Assembly: GCF_009749465.1 (NCBI RefSeq)
Contig: NZ_WBIS01000002.1
Span: 558,001-622,000, forward strand
Reading direction: 5' to 3'
DNA: 64,000 nucleotides
From: Agromyces terreus
GTDB taxonomy: Bacteria; Actinomycetota; Actinomycetes; Actinomycetales; Microbacteriaceae
The notes beneath the pieces are model-generated. The model was not told where the DNA came from, did not search any database, and saw only the letters and a program-made list of their open reading frames with translations. Both the position numbers and the translations under genes were made by a program. Of the stretch, positions 50,610 to 59,162 are shown piece after piece. The first letter of the stretch is position 1. Each line of letters begins with the position of its first letter.

Positions 50610-51920
50610 ATGACGATGGCGTCGACACCCCCGGCAGAGCACCGCCCCGACGAGCCCGAAGCCCCGCTCGCCTTCATTGAGGACGCGGCCGGCAACGAAG
50701 ATCCGCCCACGCCCATCAAGGGCGTACGCCGCCTGCTCGGTTGGATCATCCCGGCCAACCTCGGCATCTTCCTCATCTGGGGCGCCGTGCCCGGCATCCT
50801 CCTGCCGCAGCAGATCGCGCTCCAGTTCGGCGAGGCCGACAAGGTCGCCAACCTCACGATCGTCGCCACCATCGGCGCCTTCTGCGCCATGCTCGCGCAA
50901 CCGATCGCCGGCACGATCTCGGACCGCACCCGCTCCAGGTTCGGCCGCCGCGCACCGTGGATCATCATCGGCGTGCTCGCGGGCGGGCTCTCGCTCGTCG
51001 GCCTGGCCTTCGCCGACAGCCTCGTCGGCGTCGCGATCGCGTGGACCCTCGTGCAGATCACCTACAACTTCGCGCAGGGCCCGCTCAGCGCGGTCATGCC
51101 CGACCGGGTTCCGCTGAAGCGCCGCGGCACGTTCGCCGCGCTCTCGGGCATCGGGCTCATGGTCGGCGCCCTCGGCGGCCAGGTCGTCGGCTCGCTGTTC
51201 TTCGACAGCATCACCGCCGGATACCTCACGTTCGCGGTGCTCGCGGTCGTGCTGCTGACCCTGTTCACCGTCTTCAACCCCGACTACTCGTCGAAGGAGC
51301 TCGAGCTCGAACCGTTCCGGTTCTCCGACTTCCTGCGCACGTTCTGGGTCAACCCGGTCAAGCACCCCGACTTCTTCTGGGCGTTCACCGGCCGGCTGCT
51401 GCTCTACACGGGCTACTTCGCGGTCACCGGATTCCAGCTCTATCTCCTCACCGACTACTTCGGCGTCGACGCCCCGCAGAGCGTGATCCCGGTGCTCGGC
51501 CTCATCAGCCTCGCCGGAATCCTCCTCGCGACCGTCGTCTCCGGGCCGCTGTCCGACAAGGTCGGCCGCCGCAAGATCTTCGTCTTCGCCTCGTCGGCCG
51601 TGACCGGTCTCGCCTTCCTGCTGCCGTGGGCGTGGCCCGATCTCACCGCGTGGATGATCATGACCTTCATCTCCGGGCTCGGCTTCGGCATGTTCCAGGC
51701 CGTCGACACGGCGCTCATGAGCGAGGTGCTGCCCTCGGCGAAATCGTTCGCCAAGGACCTCGGCGTGGTCAACATCGCCGCGACGCTGCCGCAGACCCTC
51801 GCCCCGGGCGTCGCCGGCGCGATCGTGCTGGCCTTCGGCTACGCCGGCCTGTTCCCCGTCGCCATCGTGCTCTCGGTGCTCGGCGCCTTCGCCGTCTGGC
51901 CGATCAAGGCGGTGAAGTGA
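50610..51920 (+). CDS. MFS transporter, probable (gluco)side importer
   Basis: A 436-residue major facilitator protein with about twelve hydrophobic segments. The MFS/GPH-type motif AGTISDRTRSRFGRRAPWIIIG (residues about 103-124) and its second-half counterpart SGPLSDKVGRRKIFVF are clear. The first 45 residues are acidic and cytosolic. Context (divergent TetR, followed by a GH3 beta-glucosidase) suggests uptake of a beta-glucoside that the GH3 enzyme then cleaves inside the cell. ATG 50610 with GAAAGGAC upstream is chosen; ATG 50616 is possible. The stop overlaps the next start by one base. Confidence 0.92.
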   Translation: MTMASTPPAEHRPDEPEAPLAFIEDAAGNEDPPTPIKGVRRLLGWIIPANLGIFLIWGAVPGILLPQQIALQFGEADKVANLTIVATIGAFCAMLAQPIAGTISDRTRSRFGRRAPWIIIGVLAGGLSLVGLAFADSLVGVAIAWTLVQITYNFAQGPLSAVMPDRVPLKRRGTFAALSGIGLMVGALGGQVVGSLFFDSITAGYLTFAVLAVVLLTLFTVFNPDYSSKELELEPFRFSDFLRTFWVNPVKHPDFFWAFTGRLLLYTGYFAVTGFQLYLLTDYFGVDAPQSVIPVLGLISLAGILLATVVSGPLSDKVGRRKIFVFASSAVTGLAFLLPWAWPDLTAWMIMTFISGLGFGMFQAVDTALMSEVLPSAKSFAKDLGVVNIAATLPQTLAPGVAGAIVLAFGYAGLFPVAIVLSVLGAFAVWPIKAVK

Positions 51921-52144
51921 TGACGGATGCCTTGACGACGACGCGCCCCGCGCGTCCGCGCGCTCTGCTCGTCACCGGCGTCATCGGGGGCGTGAGCGCG
52001 ACGCTTATCATCTGGTGGGCGTTCTCGAACCTGATCGCGAAGGACTACGGCAAGCCGCTGTTCCGACGAGCGATCGCCGACGACGCGCCCGAGCGGGCCG
52101 TCGCATCCACCCCGGGCTCGCCGCAGGCGCAGCCCGCCGCCTGA
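51920..52144 (+). CDS. Small single-pass membrane protein in the glucoside operon
   Basis: A 74-residue protein with one helix near residues 15-38 (ALLVTGVIGGVSATLIIWWAFSN). The N-terminus is polar and the C-terminal half is charged, then Pro/Ala-rich. I know no family for it. It shares its first base with the transporter stop codon, so it must be translated together with it; an accessory subunit of the transporter is the simplest guess. It would be missed by length-limited gene callers. Confidence 0.75.
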   Translation: MTDALTTTRPARPRALLVTGVIGGVSATLIIWWAFSNLIAKDYGKPLFRRAIADDAPERAVASTPGSPQAQPAA

Positions 52145-52192
52145 CCCGAACCAGACGCCGGCGACCGCCGCCGGCACGTGAAGGAGCACCGC

Positions 52193-54493
52193 ATGACCGA
52201 CACCCTGAACACCGTCGACGGCGCCGGGCGCGCCGTCGAGGCATCCGCCGCCGATGTCGTCGCCGAACTGACCCTCGAGGAGAAGGCCTCGCTCACGAGC
52301 GGCGCCGACTTCTGGAGCACGAAGGCCGTCGACCGCGTCGGTCTGCCGAAGATCGTCATGACCGACGGCCCGCACGGCGTGCGCCTCCAGCGTGCCGACA
52401 GCGACCACCTCGGCATCGGCGACAGCGTGCCCGCGACGTGCTTCCCGCCCGCCGTCGCGCTCGGCTCCTCGTTCGACGCCGACCTGCTCGAGCGCGTCGG
52501 CAGCGCGCTCGGCGAGGAGGCGCAGGCCGAGGGCGTCGGCGTGCTGCTCGGCCCCGGCATCAACATCAAGCGCTCGCCGCTCTGCGGCCGCAACTTCGAG
52601 TACCTCTCGGAGGACCCGCTCGTGTCGGGCGTGCTCGGCTCGGCGCTCGTGCGCGGCCTCCAGTCGCAGGGCGTCGGCGCGTCGCTCAAGCACTTCGCCG
52701 CCAACAACCAGGAGGCCGACCGCATGCGCGTCTCGGCCGACATCGACGAGCGCCCGCTGCGCGAGATCTACCTGCGCGGATTCCAGCGCGTCGTCGAAGA
52801 CGCCCAGCCGTGGACCGTCATGTGCTCGTACAACCGCATCAACGGCGTGTACGCCTCCGAGGACCCGTGGCTGCTCACCTCGGTGCTGCGCGACGAGTGG
52901 GGCTTCGAAGGCCTCGTCGTCTCGGACTGGGGCGCCGTCAACGACCGCGTCTCGGCGCTCGTCGCCGGCCTCGACCTCGAGATGCCCGCGAGCGGCGGAC
53001 GCACCGAGGCGCAGGTCGTCGCCGCCGTGCAGGACGGCTCGCTCGACGAGGCCGCCCTCGACCTCGCCGCGCTCCGCAACGTCGAGCTCGTGCAGAAGGC
53101 CGTGCGCAACGCGCGGGCGGATGCCTCGTACGAGGTCGACGCGCACCACGCGCTCGCCCGCGAGGTCGCCGGCGCCTCGGTCGTGCTGCTGAAGAACGAG
53201 GGCGGCGTGCTGCCCGTCGCGCCCGAGGCATCCGTCGCCGTCATCGGCGAACTGGCCCGCACCCCGCGGTACCAGGGCGCCGGCTCGTCGCAGATCAACC
53301 CGACGAAGCTCGACAACGCGCTCGACGAGATCCGCGCGCTCGCCGCGGACGGCGCCGACGTCGCGTTCGCCGCCGGCTACGCCGAGGACGGCTCGAGCAG
53401 CGCCGAACTCACCGCAGAGGCCGTCGCCGCGGCATCCGAAGCCTCGACCGTGCTGCTGTTCCTCGGCGTGCCCGCCGCGCAGGAGTCCGAGGGCTTCGAC
53501 CGCGACGACCTCGAACTGCCCGCCGTGCAGCTGGAACTGCTCGAGGCGGTGCTCGCGGCCAACGCGAACGTCGTCGTCGTGCTCTCGAACGGCGGCGTCG
53601 TGCGCCTCTCGGGCTTCGCCGACCGGGTGCCCGCGATCGTCGAGGGCTGGCTGCTCGGCCAGGCCGGCGGCGGCGCGATCGCCGACGTGCTCTACGGCGC
53701 GGTCAACCCGTCGGGCCGCCTCACCGAGACGATCCCCGTGCGGCTGGCCGACAGCCCCGCGTACCTCGACTTCCCGGGCGAGCACTCGCACGTGCGCTAC
53801 GGCGAGGGCCTGTTCGTCGGCTACCGCTGGTACGACGCGCGCGAGCTCGAGGTCACGTACCCGTTCGGCCACGGCCTCTCGTACACGAGCTTCGAGTACG
53901 CGGATGCCTCGGCGACCGCCTCCGCCGACGGCGTCGCCGTGCGGGTGACCGTGACCAACACGGGCGACCGCGACGGCGCCGAGGTCGTGCAGGTCTACAC
54001 CGCGCTGCCCGGATCGGCCGTCGTGCGCGCCCCCCGCGAGCTCAAGGGGTTCGCGAAGGTCGCGCTCGCCGCGGGCGAGTCCCGCGAGGTCGAGGTGGCC
54101 GTGCGCCGCGCCGACCTCGCCTACTGGGACACGCGCGTCGACCGGTGGGTCGTCGAGGGCGGCGCCTACGAGGTGTCGGTCGGTGCGTCGAGCCGCGACA
54201 TCCGCTCGGTCGTCTCCGTCGACGTGGAGGGCGACGCCGTGCACGTGCCGCTCACGATGAACTCGTCGATCGGCGAGCTCATCGCGCACCCCGTCGCCGG
54301 CCCGATCGTCATGCAGGCGTTCAGCGCCGGCAGCGGCGACGGACCCGACGTCGGCGGCGCGCTGCTCGCCGACCCGGCCATGTTCAAGATGATGGCCTCG
54401 TTCCCGATCGGGCGTCTCGCGTCGTTCCCCGGCATGCCGGTGTCGATCGAGCAGGTCGAGCAGCTCATCGCCGCGTCGAACGCGCAGGGGTAG
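52193..54493 (+). CDS. Glycoside hydrolase family 3 beta-glucosidase
   Basis: A 766-residue cytosolic GH3 enzyme (no signal peptide). The N-terminal barrel has MTDGPHGVRLQ, KHFAANNQEADRM and GLVVSDWGAVNDR, whose Asp is the GH3 nucleophile. The second alpha/beta domain follows (EVAGASVVLLKNEGGVLP to FPGEHSHVRYGEGLFVGYRWYD), then a fibronectin-III-like domain (YPFGHGLSYTSFEYADASATA to VDRWVVEGGAYEVSVG). It would release glucose or a similar sugar from imported beta-glycosides. A good AAGGAGC site precedes the ATG, 48 nt past the small membrane protein gene. Confidence 0.95.
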   Translation: MTDTLNTVDGAGRAVEASAADVVAELTLEEKASLTSGADFWSTKAVDRVGLPKIVMTDGPHGVRLQRADSDHLGIGDSVPATCFPPAVALGSSFDADLLERVGSALGEEAQAEGVGVLLGPGINIKRSPLCGRNFEYLSEDPLVSGVLGSALVRGLQSQGVGASLKHFAANNQEADRMRVSADIDERPLREIYLRGFQRVVEDAQPWTVMCSYNRINGVYASEDPWLLTSVLRDEWGFEGLVVSDWGAVNDRVSALVAGLDLEMPASGGRTEAQVVAAVQDGSLDEAALDLAALRNVELVQKAVRNARADASYEVDAHHALAREVAGASVVLLKNEGGVLPVAPEASVAVIGELARTPRYQGAGSSQINPTKLDNALDEIRALAADGADVAFAAGYAEDGSSSAELTAEAVAAASEASTVLLFLGVPAAQESEGFDRDDLELPAVQLELLEAVLAANANVVVVLSNGGVVRLSGFADRVPAIVEGWLLGQAGGGAIADVLYGAVNPSGRLTETIPVRLADSPAYLDFPGEHSHVRYGEGLFVGYRWYDARELEVTYPFGHGLSYTSFEYADASATASADGVAVRVTVTNTGDRDGAEVVQVYTALPGSAVVRAPRELKGFAKVALAAGESREVEVAVRRADLAYWDTRVDRWVVEGGAYEVSVGASSRDIRSVVSVDVEGDAVHVPLTMNSSIGELIAHPVAGPIVMQAFSAGSGDGPDVGGALLADPAMFKMMASFPIGRLASFPGMPVSIEQVEQLIAASNAQG

Positions 54494-54523
54494 CGCGCCG
54501 CCGGCCTGGGCCGCCTGCCCGGA

Positions 54524-54581
54524 TGCAGGAATCGAGGCGCCATCCTCGCTGTGAGGCGGGGATGGCGCCTCGTTTCCTGCA
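54524..54581. repeat. TGCAGGAA-type palindromic element, copy 2
   Basis: 22-bp arms (54524-54545 and 54560-54581) beginning TGCAGGAATCGAGG pair with one mismatch around a 14-nt loop. It follows the GH3 stop by 30 nt and precedes the S8 protease start by 46 nt, so it could also terminate the GH3 operon (no T-run). Confidence 0.85.
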
Positions 54582-54614
54582 CGGGCGCCTGCCGGTGCGG
54601 GTGCGGTCGCCTCG

Positions 54615-54620
54615 TAGAAT
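54615..54620 (+). promoter_or_regulatory. Candidate -10 (TAGAAT) of the S8 protease gene
   Basis: TAGAAT is 7 nt before the GTG at 54628; no Shine-Dalgarno is present. Confidence 0.6.
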
Positions 54621-54627
54621 CTGAATC

Positions 54628-55872
54628 GTGCCGAGACCGACGCTTCTCTCGTTCAGCGCTGCCGCCCTCGCGGCCGCGGTCGTATTCGTGCCCGCACCGG
54701 CGACGGCGAGCACCGCGACTCCCTCCAATTGGTGGTACGAAGGCTACGGTGTGGCCGAGGTTCATGCCGAGGGGTGGACCGGTGCGGGGGTCAAGGTTGC
54801 GGTGATCGACAATCAGATCCTTCCTGACGCCGAGGTGCTGCAGGGGGCGGACATCACGATCGACCCGGAACCGGTCTGTGGGGGCAATCTGGTCGTCGTT
54901 CCCGATGAGCCGACCGACGGCGCCGTCCATGGAGTCGAGGTCACCGCGATGCTCGTCGGCAATGGCACCGGTCCGGGTGAGGTGCGTGGCATCGTTCCGG
55001 ATGCCGAGGTGCTGTTCTACGGCCTCGGCATGGACAAAAGCGGCAGCGACGAGGGTCTCTCCGGATTCGGAGCAGGGATTCGGCGTGCTCTCGATGACGG
55101 CGCCCAGGTGATCTCGATCTCGCAGGGCTGGGAGGAGCACCAGATGATCGACGAGGATGCCGATCAGGTGGCGCGTGCGATCGCGTCGGGTGTGCCGATC
55201 GTCACCTCGACGCCGAACTCGATGCTGCACCTCTTCTTCAAGTGGCCATGGAACCTCAACGGCGTGGTGAGCGTTGCGGGTTTCGCTGAGTCCGGCGTTT
55301 TGATGGGCGATGCGGAGACCGACGGGCGAAGCGTCGTCGCCCATCCCGAGGTGACGGTGATCGCCCCCGCAGAGGTGTTCCGCTCAGCGACGGACGGCAA
55401 GGGAATCGGAGGGTCGTCGCTGGCGGCGCCGCTGGTGGCGGGCATTCTGGCCGCGAATGCGCAGAAGTATCCGGACGCGACGGGCAGTCAGCTCATCCAG
55501 TCACTTATTCACAACACCGGCGTCGAGGATCACGAGTTGCAGCGTGACGAGACCGGCGGCACAGGCTATGGCTGGGCCTCGTTGCGGCACACGCTTGCGG
55601 TGGATCCGTCGCAGTACCCGGACGAGAATCCGCTCATGGACAAGGCCTCGGGCATCCCGACCGTGGAGCAGGTGGAGCAGGCGGCCAACGGAACCGTCGA
55701 GCCCACGGCGGAGCCCAACGGCGAACCTTCGGCGGAGACCTGGGGGGCGATCGGCGTGACGGCGGCCGTCATCGGCGCGATCCTCCTCCTGCTCATCATC
55801 ATCGCCGTCGTCATCATCATCGTCGTCGTGACGCGGCGCAGCGCGCGGAAGGCTTCAGGTGGCGCACCGTGA
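54628..55872 (+). CDS. Membrane-anchored S8 subtilase (mycosin-like)
   Basis: A 414-residue secreted serine protease. A signal peptide ends near residue 28 (PATAS). The subtilase triad is Asp61 (VAVIDNQI), His101 (DGAVHGVEV) and Ser264 (GGSSLAAPLVAGIL), with Asn197 in TSTPN as oxyanion Asn. The C-terminus has an Ala/Pro/Glu linker, one helix (about 377-402) and a basic RRSARK end, the layout of type VII secretion mycosins, though no ESX gene is in the window. Codon use is less GC-biased (many GGT, GAT, GTT codons) than in its neighbours, and TGCAGGAA-type hairpins lie on both sides, so horizontal acquisition is plausible. TAGAAT 7 nt before GTG supports this start. Confidence 0.88.
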   Translation: MPRPTLLSFSAAALAAAVVFVPAPATASTATPSNWWYEGYGVAEVHAEGWTGAGVKVAVIDNQILPDAEVLQGADITIDPEPVCGGNLVVVPDEPTDGAVHGVEVTAMLVGNGTGPGEVRGIVPDAEVLFYGLGMDKSGSDEGLSGFGAGIRRALDDGAQVISISQGWEEHQMIDEDADQVARAIASGVPIVTSTPNSMLHLFFKWPWNLNGVVSVAGFAESGVLMGDAETDGRSVVAHPEVTVIAPAEVFRSATDGKGIGGSSLAAPLVAGILAANAQKYPDATGSQLIQSLIHNTGVEDHELQRDETGGTGYGWASLRHTLAVDPSQYPDENPLMDKASGIPTVEQVEQAANGTVEPTAEPNGEPSAETWGAIGVTAAVIGAILLLLIIIAVVIIIVVVTRRSARKASGGAP

Positions 55873-55942
55873 TCGGCGCTCGGGACGTGACGAGATGCTG
55901 ACGTCGCGGCATCCGCTGGAATGACTCTGCGGCTGCCCCGGA

Positions 55943-55972
55943 TGCAGGAATCGAGGCGCCTCGTTTCCTGCA
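55943..55972. repeat. TGCAGGAA-type palindromic element, copy 3
   Basis: 14-bp arms (55943-55956, 55959-55972) identical in sequence to the outer arms of copy 2, with the same single mismatch; it lacks the inner 28 nt of copy 2. The flanks (CCCGG before, ACGGG after, then GCCTG) also match. Confidence 0.85.
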
Positions 55973-56061
55973 CGGGAGCCTGCGCGGGGGCGGCGCAACC
56001 CCCTGTCGCGAGCGGATGCCGCGGTGCAAGACTGGGCGTCAGCAGACGGAGGGGGTACCGG

Positions 56062-56511
56062 ATGTCGGTGACGAAGTCAGCCGAGCAGGCCCGCAAGGCG
56101 GCCAGGCGCGAGGCGCGGCGCGCGGTGCGCGAGGCCAAGCGGGCGGCGAAGCGTGCCCGCAAGACCGGCGAGACGCTCACGCGCGAGGGCAGGAAGCGGT
56201 TCGCCGCGCTCACCGCCGACGCGCAGGCCGACGTGCGCCTCGCCCGCGAGATGCGCAAGAGCCGTCCGCACGAGGCGAAGCGGCTCGCCCACCGTGCCAC
56301 GCGCCGGCTGGTCGGCGCGACGACGAGGGCCGAGGCATCCGGTGAGGCCGACGAGCGGAAGCGAGCGGATGCCGCGGCCAAGCACAACGCGACCGCGCTC
56401 GCGCTCGCGGCGAAGCAGCGCCGCGACGCGTCGAAGAAGATCGGCAAGTGGGCCGATTCCGCCGCGAAGGCCTGGCAGAAGGGCGCCGACGCGGCGAACG
56501 CGAAGCGCTGA
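56062..56511 (+). CDS. Small basic, Lys/Arg/Ala-rich protein
   Basis: I do not recognise a family. The 149-residue product is strongly basic and helical in character (EQARKAARREARRAVREAKRAAKRARKTGETLTREGRKR), resembling histone-H1-like or nucleoid-associated proteins by composition only. It has no Cys and no membrane segment. GACGGAGGGGGTACCGG provides a Shine-Dalgarno for the ATG. Composition alone cannot prove DNA binding. Confidence 0.65.
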   Translation: MSVTKSAEQARKAARREARRAVREAKRAAKRARKTGETLTREGRKRFAALTADAQADVRLAREMRKSRPHEAKRLAHRATRRLVGATTRAEASGEADERKRADAAAKHNATALALAAKQRRDASKKIGKWADSAAKAWQKGADAANAKR

Positions 56512-56639
56512 GCGGCGCGGGCCCATCGCGACGGTGCCGCGAGCGTGTCGCGACGCCGGCGTGCGGGCCGGGGCCGCGCGTCATCGGATCGTAAGGTTCC
56601 GCCGAGGGGCGTGATCGACGGCGGGGGCAGAGTGGGGGC

Positions 56640-57440
56640 ATGGCGCAAGCAACGGCGGTGATCGGCGGCACCGGGCTCTACGCACTCGTCGACGGGGAGG
56701 CGCGCACGATCGCGACCCCGTACGGGGCGGCATCCGTCACCGCCGGCGTGCTCGAGGGGCGCGACGTGGTGTTCCTCGCCCGGCACGGGTCGGGGCACTC
56801 GACGCCGCCGCACCGCATCGACGCGCGCGCGAACGCGTGGGCGCTCGCGAGCCTCGGGGTGCGGGCGCTCGTGTCGACCGCGGCGGTGGGGTCACTCCGC
56901 GCCGAGCTCCCGCCGATGTCGTTCGCGCTCGCCGATCAGCTGCTCGACCGCACGTGGGGGCGCGCCGACACGTTCTTCGACGGCGACGACGGCCTCGTGC
57001 GGCATCTGCCGTTCGCCGAGCCGTTCTGCCCCGAGCTGCGGGCGATCGCGCGAGCGGCGCTGCCCGATGCGGCGCCGCGGGCGACGGTGGCCGTGATCCA
57101 AGGGCCGCGGTTCTCGACGGCGGCGGAGTCGGCGCTGCTGCGCGCGCAGGGCGCCGACCTCGTGAACATGACGCTGTGCCCCGAGGTGGCGCTCGCCGCT
57201 GAGCTCGGCATCGGCACGGCGACGATCTGCGTCGTGACCGACACCGATGCGGGCACCTCGGACGAGGACCCCGACCGGGTGACGGCCGAGCTCGTGTTCC
57301 GGCGGCTGGACGAGGCGCGTCCGCGTCTGGTCGATGCGATCGCACGCATCGTCGCCGCGATCCCCGACGGGTATGCGCCGCGCGAGCTGATGGACCGCAC
57401 GGCGATCGACGCCGTGCTCGCCCGGCCGGTGCGGGCATGA
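56640..57440 (+). CDS. MTAP-family nucleoside phosphorylase
   Basis: A 266-residue enzyme of the 5'-methylthioadenosine/purine nucleoside phosphorylase (MTAP) family. VIGGTGLYALVDG starts the phosphate-binding fold, FLARHGSGHSTPPHRIDARANAWALASLGVRALVSTAAVGSL is the diagnostic block, and IQGPRFSTAAESALLRAQGADLVNMTLCPEVALAAELG carries the base- and ribose-binding residues. It would phosphorolyse methylthioadenosine or a purine nucleoside; specificity is not decided. Its stop overlaps the epimerase start by 4 nt (ATGA). Confidence 0.92.
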   Translation: MAQATAVIGGTGLYALVDGEARTIATPYGAASVTAGVLEGRDVVFLARHGSGHSTPPHRIDARANAWALASLGVRALVSTAAVGSLRAELPPMSFALADQLLDRTWGRADTFFDGDDGLVRHLPFAEPFCPELRAIARAALPDAAPRATVAVIQGPRFSTAAESALLRAQGADLVNMTLCPEVALAAELGIGTATICVVTDTDAGTSDEDPDRVTAELVFRRLDEARPRLVDAIARIVAAIPDGYAPRELMDRTAIDAVLARPVRA

Positions 57441-58480
57441 CCCTGCTCGTCACCGGCGGCGCCGGGTTCATCGGCGACGAGGTCGTGCGGCTGGCGCTCG
57501 AACGGGGTGAGCGGGTGCGGGTGCTGGACTCGCTGCGCCCCGAGGTGCACGCCGGGCGGGCGCCGCGCGAGCCGCGCGACGTGGAGTTCGTGCAGGGCGA
57601 CGTTCGCGACGCCGCCGTGCTCGACCGCGCCCTCGTCGGGGTCGACGCGGTCTGCCATCAGGCGGCGAAGGTCGGGCTCGGCGTCGACCTGGGCGACGCG
57701 CCCGACTACGTGTCGAGCAACGTGGGCGGCACGGCCGAGCTCATCGCGGCGATGCACCGCGCGGGCGTGCCGCGGCTGGTGCTCGCGTCGTCGATGGTCG
57801 TCTACGGTGAGGGCGCATACGTCGATGCGGGCGGGCACCGCCGGCGGCCGGCGCCGCGCGCGGTCGCAGACCTCGAGGCGGGGCGGTTCGATCCTCGCGA
57901 CCCCGACACGGGCGAGCCGCTCACGCCCGACGTCGTGCGTGAAGGCGACGCGCTCGATCCGCGCAACACGTACGCGCTGTCCAAGCTCGCGCAGGAGCAT
58001 CTCGCCGCCACCTGGGCGCGGTCCACCGGCGGAACGGCGGCGATGCTGCGCTACCACAACGTCTACGGCGAGCGGATGCCGCGTGACACCCCCTATGCCG
58101 GTGTTGCGGCGATCTTCCGCTCGTCGCTCGCCCGCGGCGAGGCGCCCCGCGTCTTCGAGGACGGCCGGCAGCGGCGCGACTTCGTGCACGTCTCGGACGT
58201 CGCGGCCGCCAACCTCGCGGCCCTCGACGGGCTGCCCGGCCTCGAGCCCGGCACGGCGCGCGCGTTCAACGTCGGCTCGGGCCGGGTGACCGACATCGGC
58301 CGGCTCGCCGCCGGGCTCGCCGAGGCGATGGGCGGCCCGTCGCCGGTCGTCACCGGCGAGTACCGGCTGGGCGACGTGCGGCACATCACCGCCTCCTCGG
58401 AGCGCGCCGCCGCCGAACTCGGCTGGCGTGCCGCGGTCGCCCTCGAGGACGGCCTGCGCGGGTTCGCCGCCGAGGTGTAG
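57437..58480 (+). CDS. NAD-dependent epimerase/dehydratase
   Basis: A 347-residue extended short-chain dehydrogenase. The NAD-binding motif TGGAGFIGDEVVRLA is at residues 6-20, the catalytic Tyr-Lys pair in NTYALSKLAQEHL, with LASSMVVYGE (Ser) before it. The C-terminal half has RDFVHVSDVAAANLAAL and FNVGSGRVTDIGRLA, typical of nucleotide-sugar epimerases such as GalE relatives. Its coupling to an MTAP-type enzyme is unusual and its substrate is unknown. Downstream lies a lower-GC islet on the opposite strand. Confidence 0.9.
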   Translation: MTLLVTGGAGFIGDEVVRLALERGERVRVLDSLRPEVHAGRAPREPRDVEFVQGDVRDAAVLDRALVGVDAVCHQAAKVGLGVDLGDAPDYVSSNVGGTAELIAAMHRAGVPRLVLASSMVVYGEGAYVDAGGHRRRPAPRAVADLEAGRFDPRDPDTGEPLTPDVVREGDALDPRNTYALSKLAQEHLAATWARSTGGTAAMLRYHNVYGERMPRDTPYAGVAAIFRSSLARGEAPRVFEDGRQRRDFVHVSDVAAANLAALDGLPGLEPGTARAFNVGSGRVTDIGRLAAGLAEAMGGPSPVVTGEYRLGDVRHITASSERAAAELGWRAAVALEDGLRGFAAEV

Positions 58481-58509
58481 GTTCCGCGCGAAGACGGCGG
58501 ACTCCTGTT

Positions 58510-58666
58510 TCAGGGTGCCCGTGAGATCTCTTCGGCGGCCGGTCGCCGCCCGGCGGTCGGCCGCGGCTGCTGCGACGCGCCTGACCCAATGGTCGTAGTC
58601 CGTGGGACCGTCTTCGGGGGCCGTGATTGTCAGCTGATAGAGAGCATTGCGGTTTCCGTCACTCAC
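58510..58666 (-). pseudogene. Truncated or frameshifted small gene
   Basis: GTG at 58666, preceded by GAGGAGAGGAC, opens SDGNRNALYQLTITAPEDGP and continues TDYDHWVRRVAAAA, a natural-looking N-terminus with less GC-biased codons. In frame 0 the reading frame then runs on without a stop into sequence antisense to the epimerase, which is not plausible protein. A +1 shift near 58535 would end at TGA 58510-58512 (AEEISRAP). Either a frameshift or a lost 3' end is likely. No family recognised. It follows the membrane protein gene on the same strand after 46 nt. Confidence 0.45.
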
Positions 58667-58712
58667 GTCCTCTCCTCGAATCGTGCGCTGCGATGGTCGC
58701 CGCTCGGGTCGG

Positions 58713-59162
58713 TTAGGCGTCCACCGGCTTGAGCGCAACTCCGAGTGCGCCAACGAGCCAACCGAGGATTGAGAGCGCGAAGGTCGACACTGTTTCGGGG
58801 GCAACCGGGTCTGCCAACCAGGTGAAGAAGACGGTGAGGCCGACAGCTACATAAGCGAGGATCGCGACATACGTCATGGCCGTGAGCTTCTGGCCAACGG
58901 CCAAGCCCGAGAAGTCGTTTCCGCCGCCGCCTCGCTTCACTTCGGCCACTGCGAAGCCCAACGCTGCTGAGGTTTGCGCACCTAGCGCAGTCGACAACGT
59001 GCCGGCAGCGAGCACGACTGCGGTGTTCAGTATTAGTTTCGGCGTCGCTTCTGTGGCTTCAAACGCCCAAGTCTGTATGAGGAGGACCAGCCACGTGCCG
59101 ACGAACAGCACGAGGACGGCGCCGACGATCACGTCGAAAATGTGTTTCGCGATCCAAGACAT
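58713..59162 (-). CDS. Unknown membrane protein in a lower-GC islet
   Basis: A 149-residue protein I cannot assign. Three hydrophobic segments are seen: residues about 9-32 (FDVIVGAVLVLFVGTWLVLL), 91-112 (MTYVAILAYVAVGLTVFF) and 123-143, with a moderately hydrophobic Ala/Gly-rich stretch (NTAVVLAAGTLSTALGAQTSAALGF) near 46-70 and a soluble loop EVKRGGGGNDFSGLAVGQKL. Codons are clearly less GC-rich than neighbours. A full AGGAGG site precedes the ATG, unlike the leaderless starts common in this window. A transferred gene is likely. Confidence 0.8.
   Translation of the reverse strand: MSWIAKHIFDVIVGAVLVLFVGTWLVLLIQTWAFEATEATPKLILNTAVVLAAGTLSTALGAQTSAALGFAVAEVKRGGGGNDFSGLAVGQKLTAMTYVAILAYVAVGLTVFFTWLADPVAPETVSTFALSILGWLVGALGVALKPVDA

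Noticed and set aside
56936-58804. Minus-strand open frame continuing from the truncated gene at 58666 through the epimerase and MTAP genes
   Set aside because: Beyond about 58510 it is purely antisense to two well-supported enzymes.
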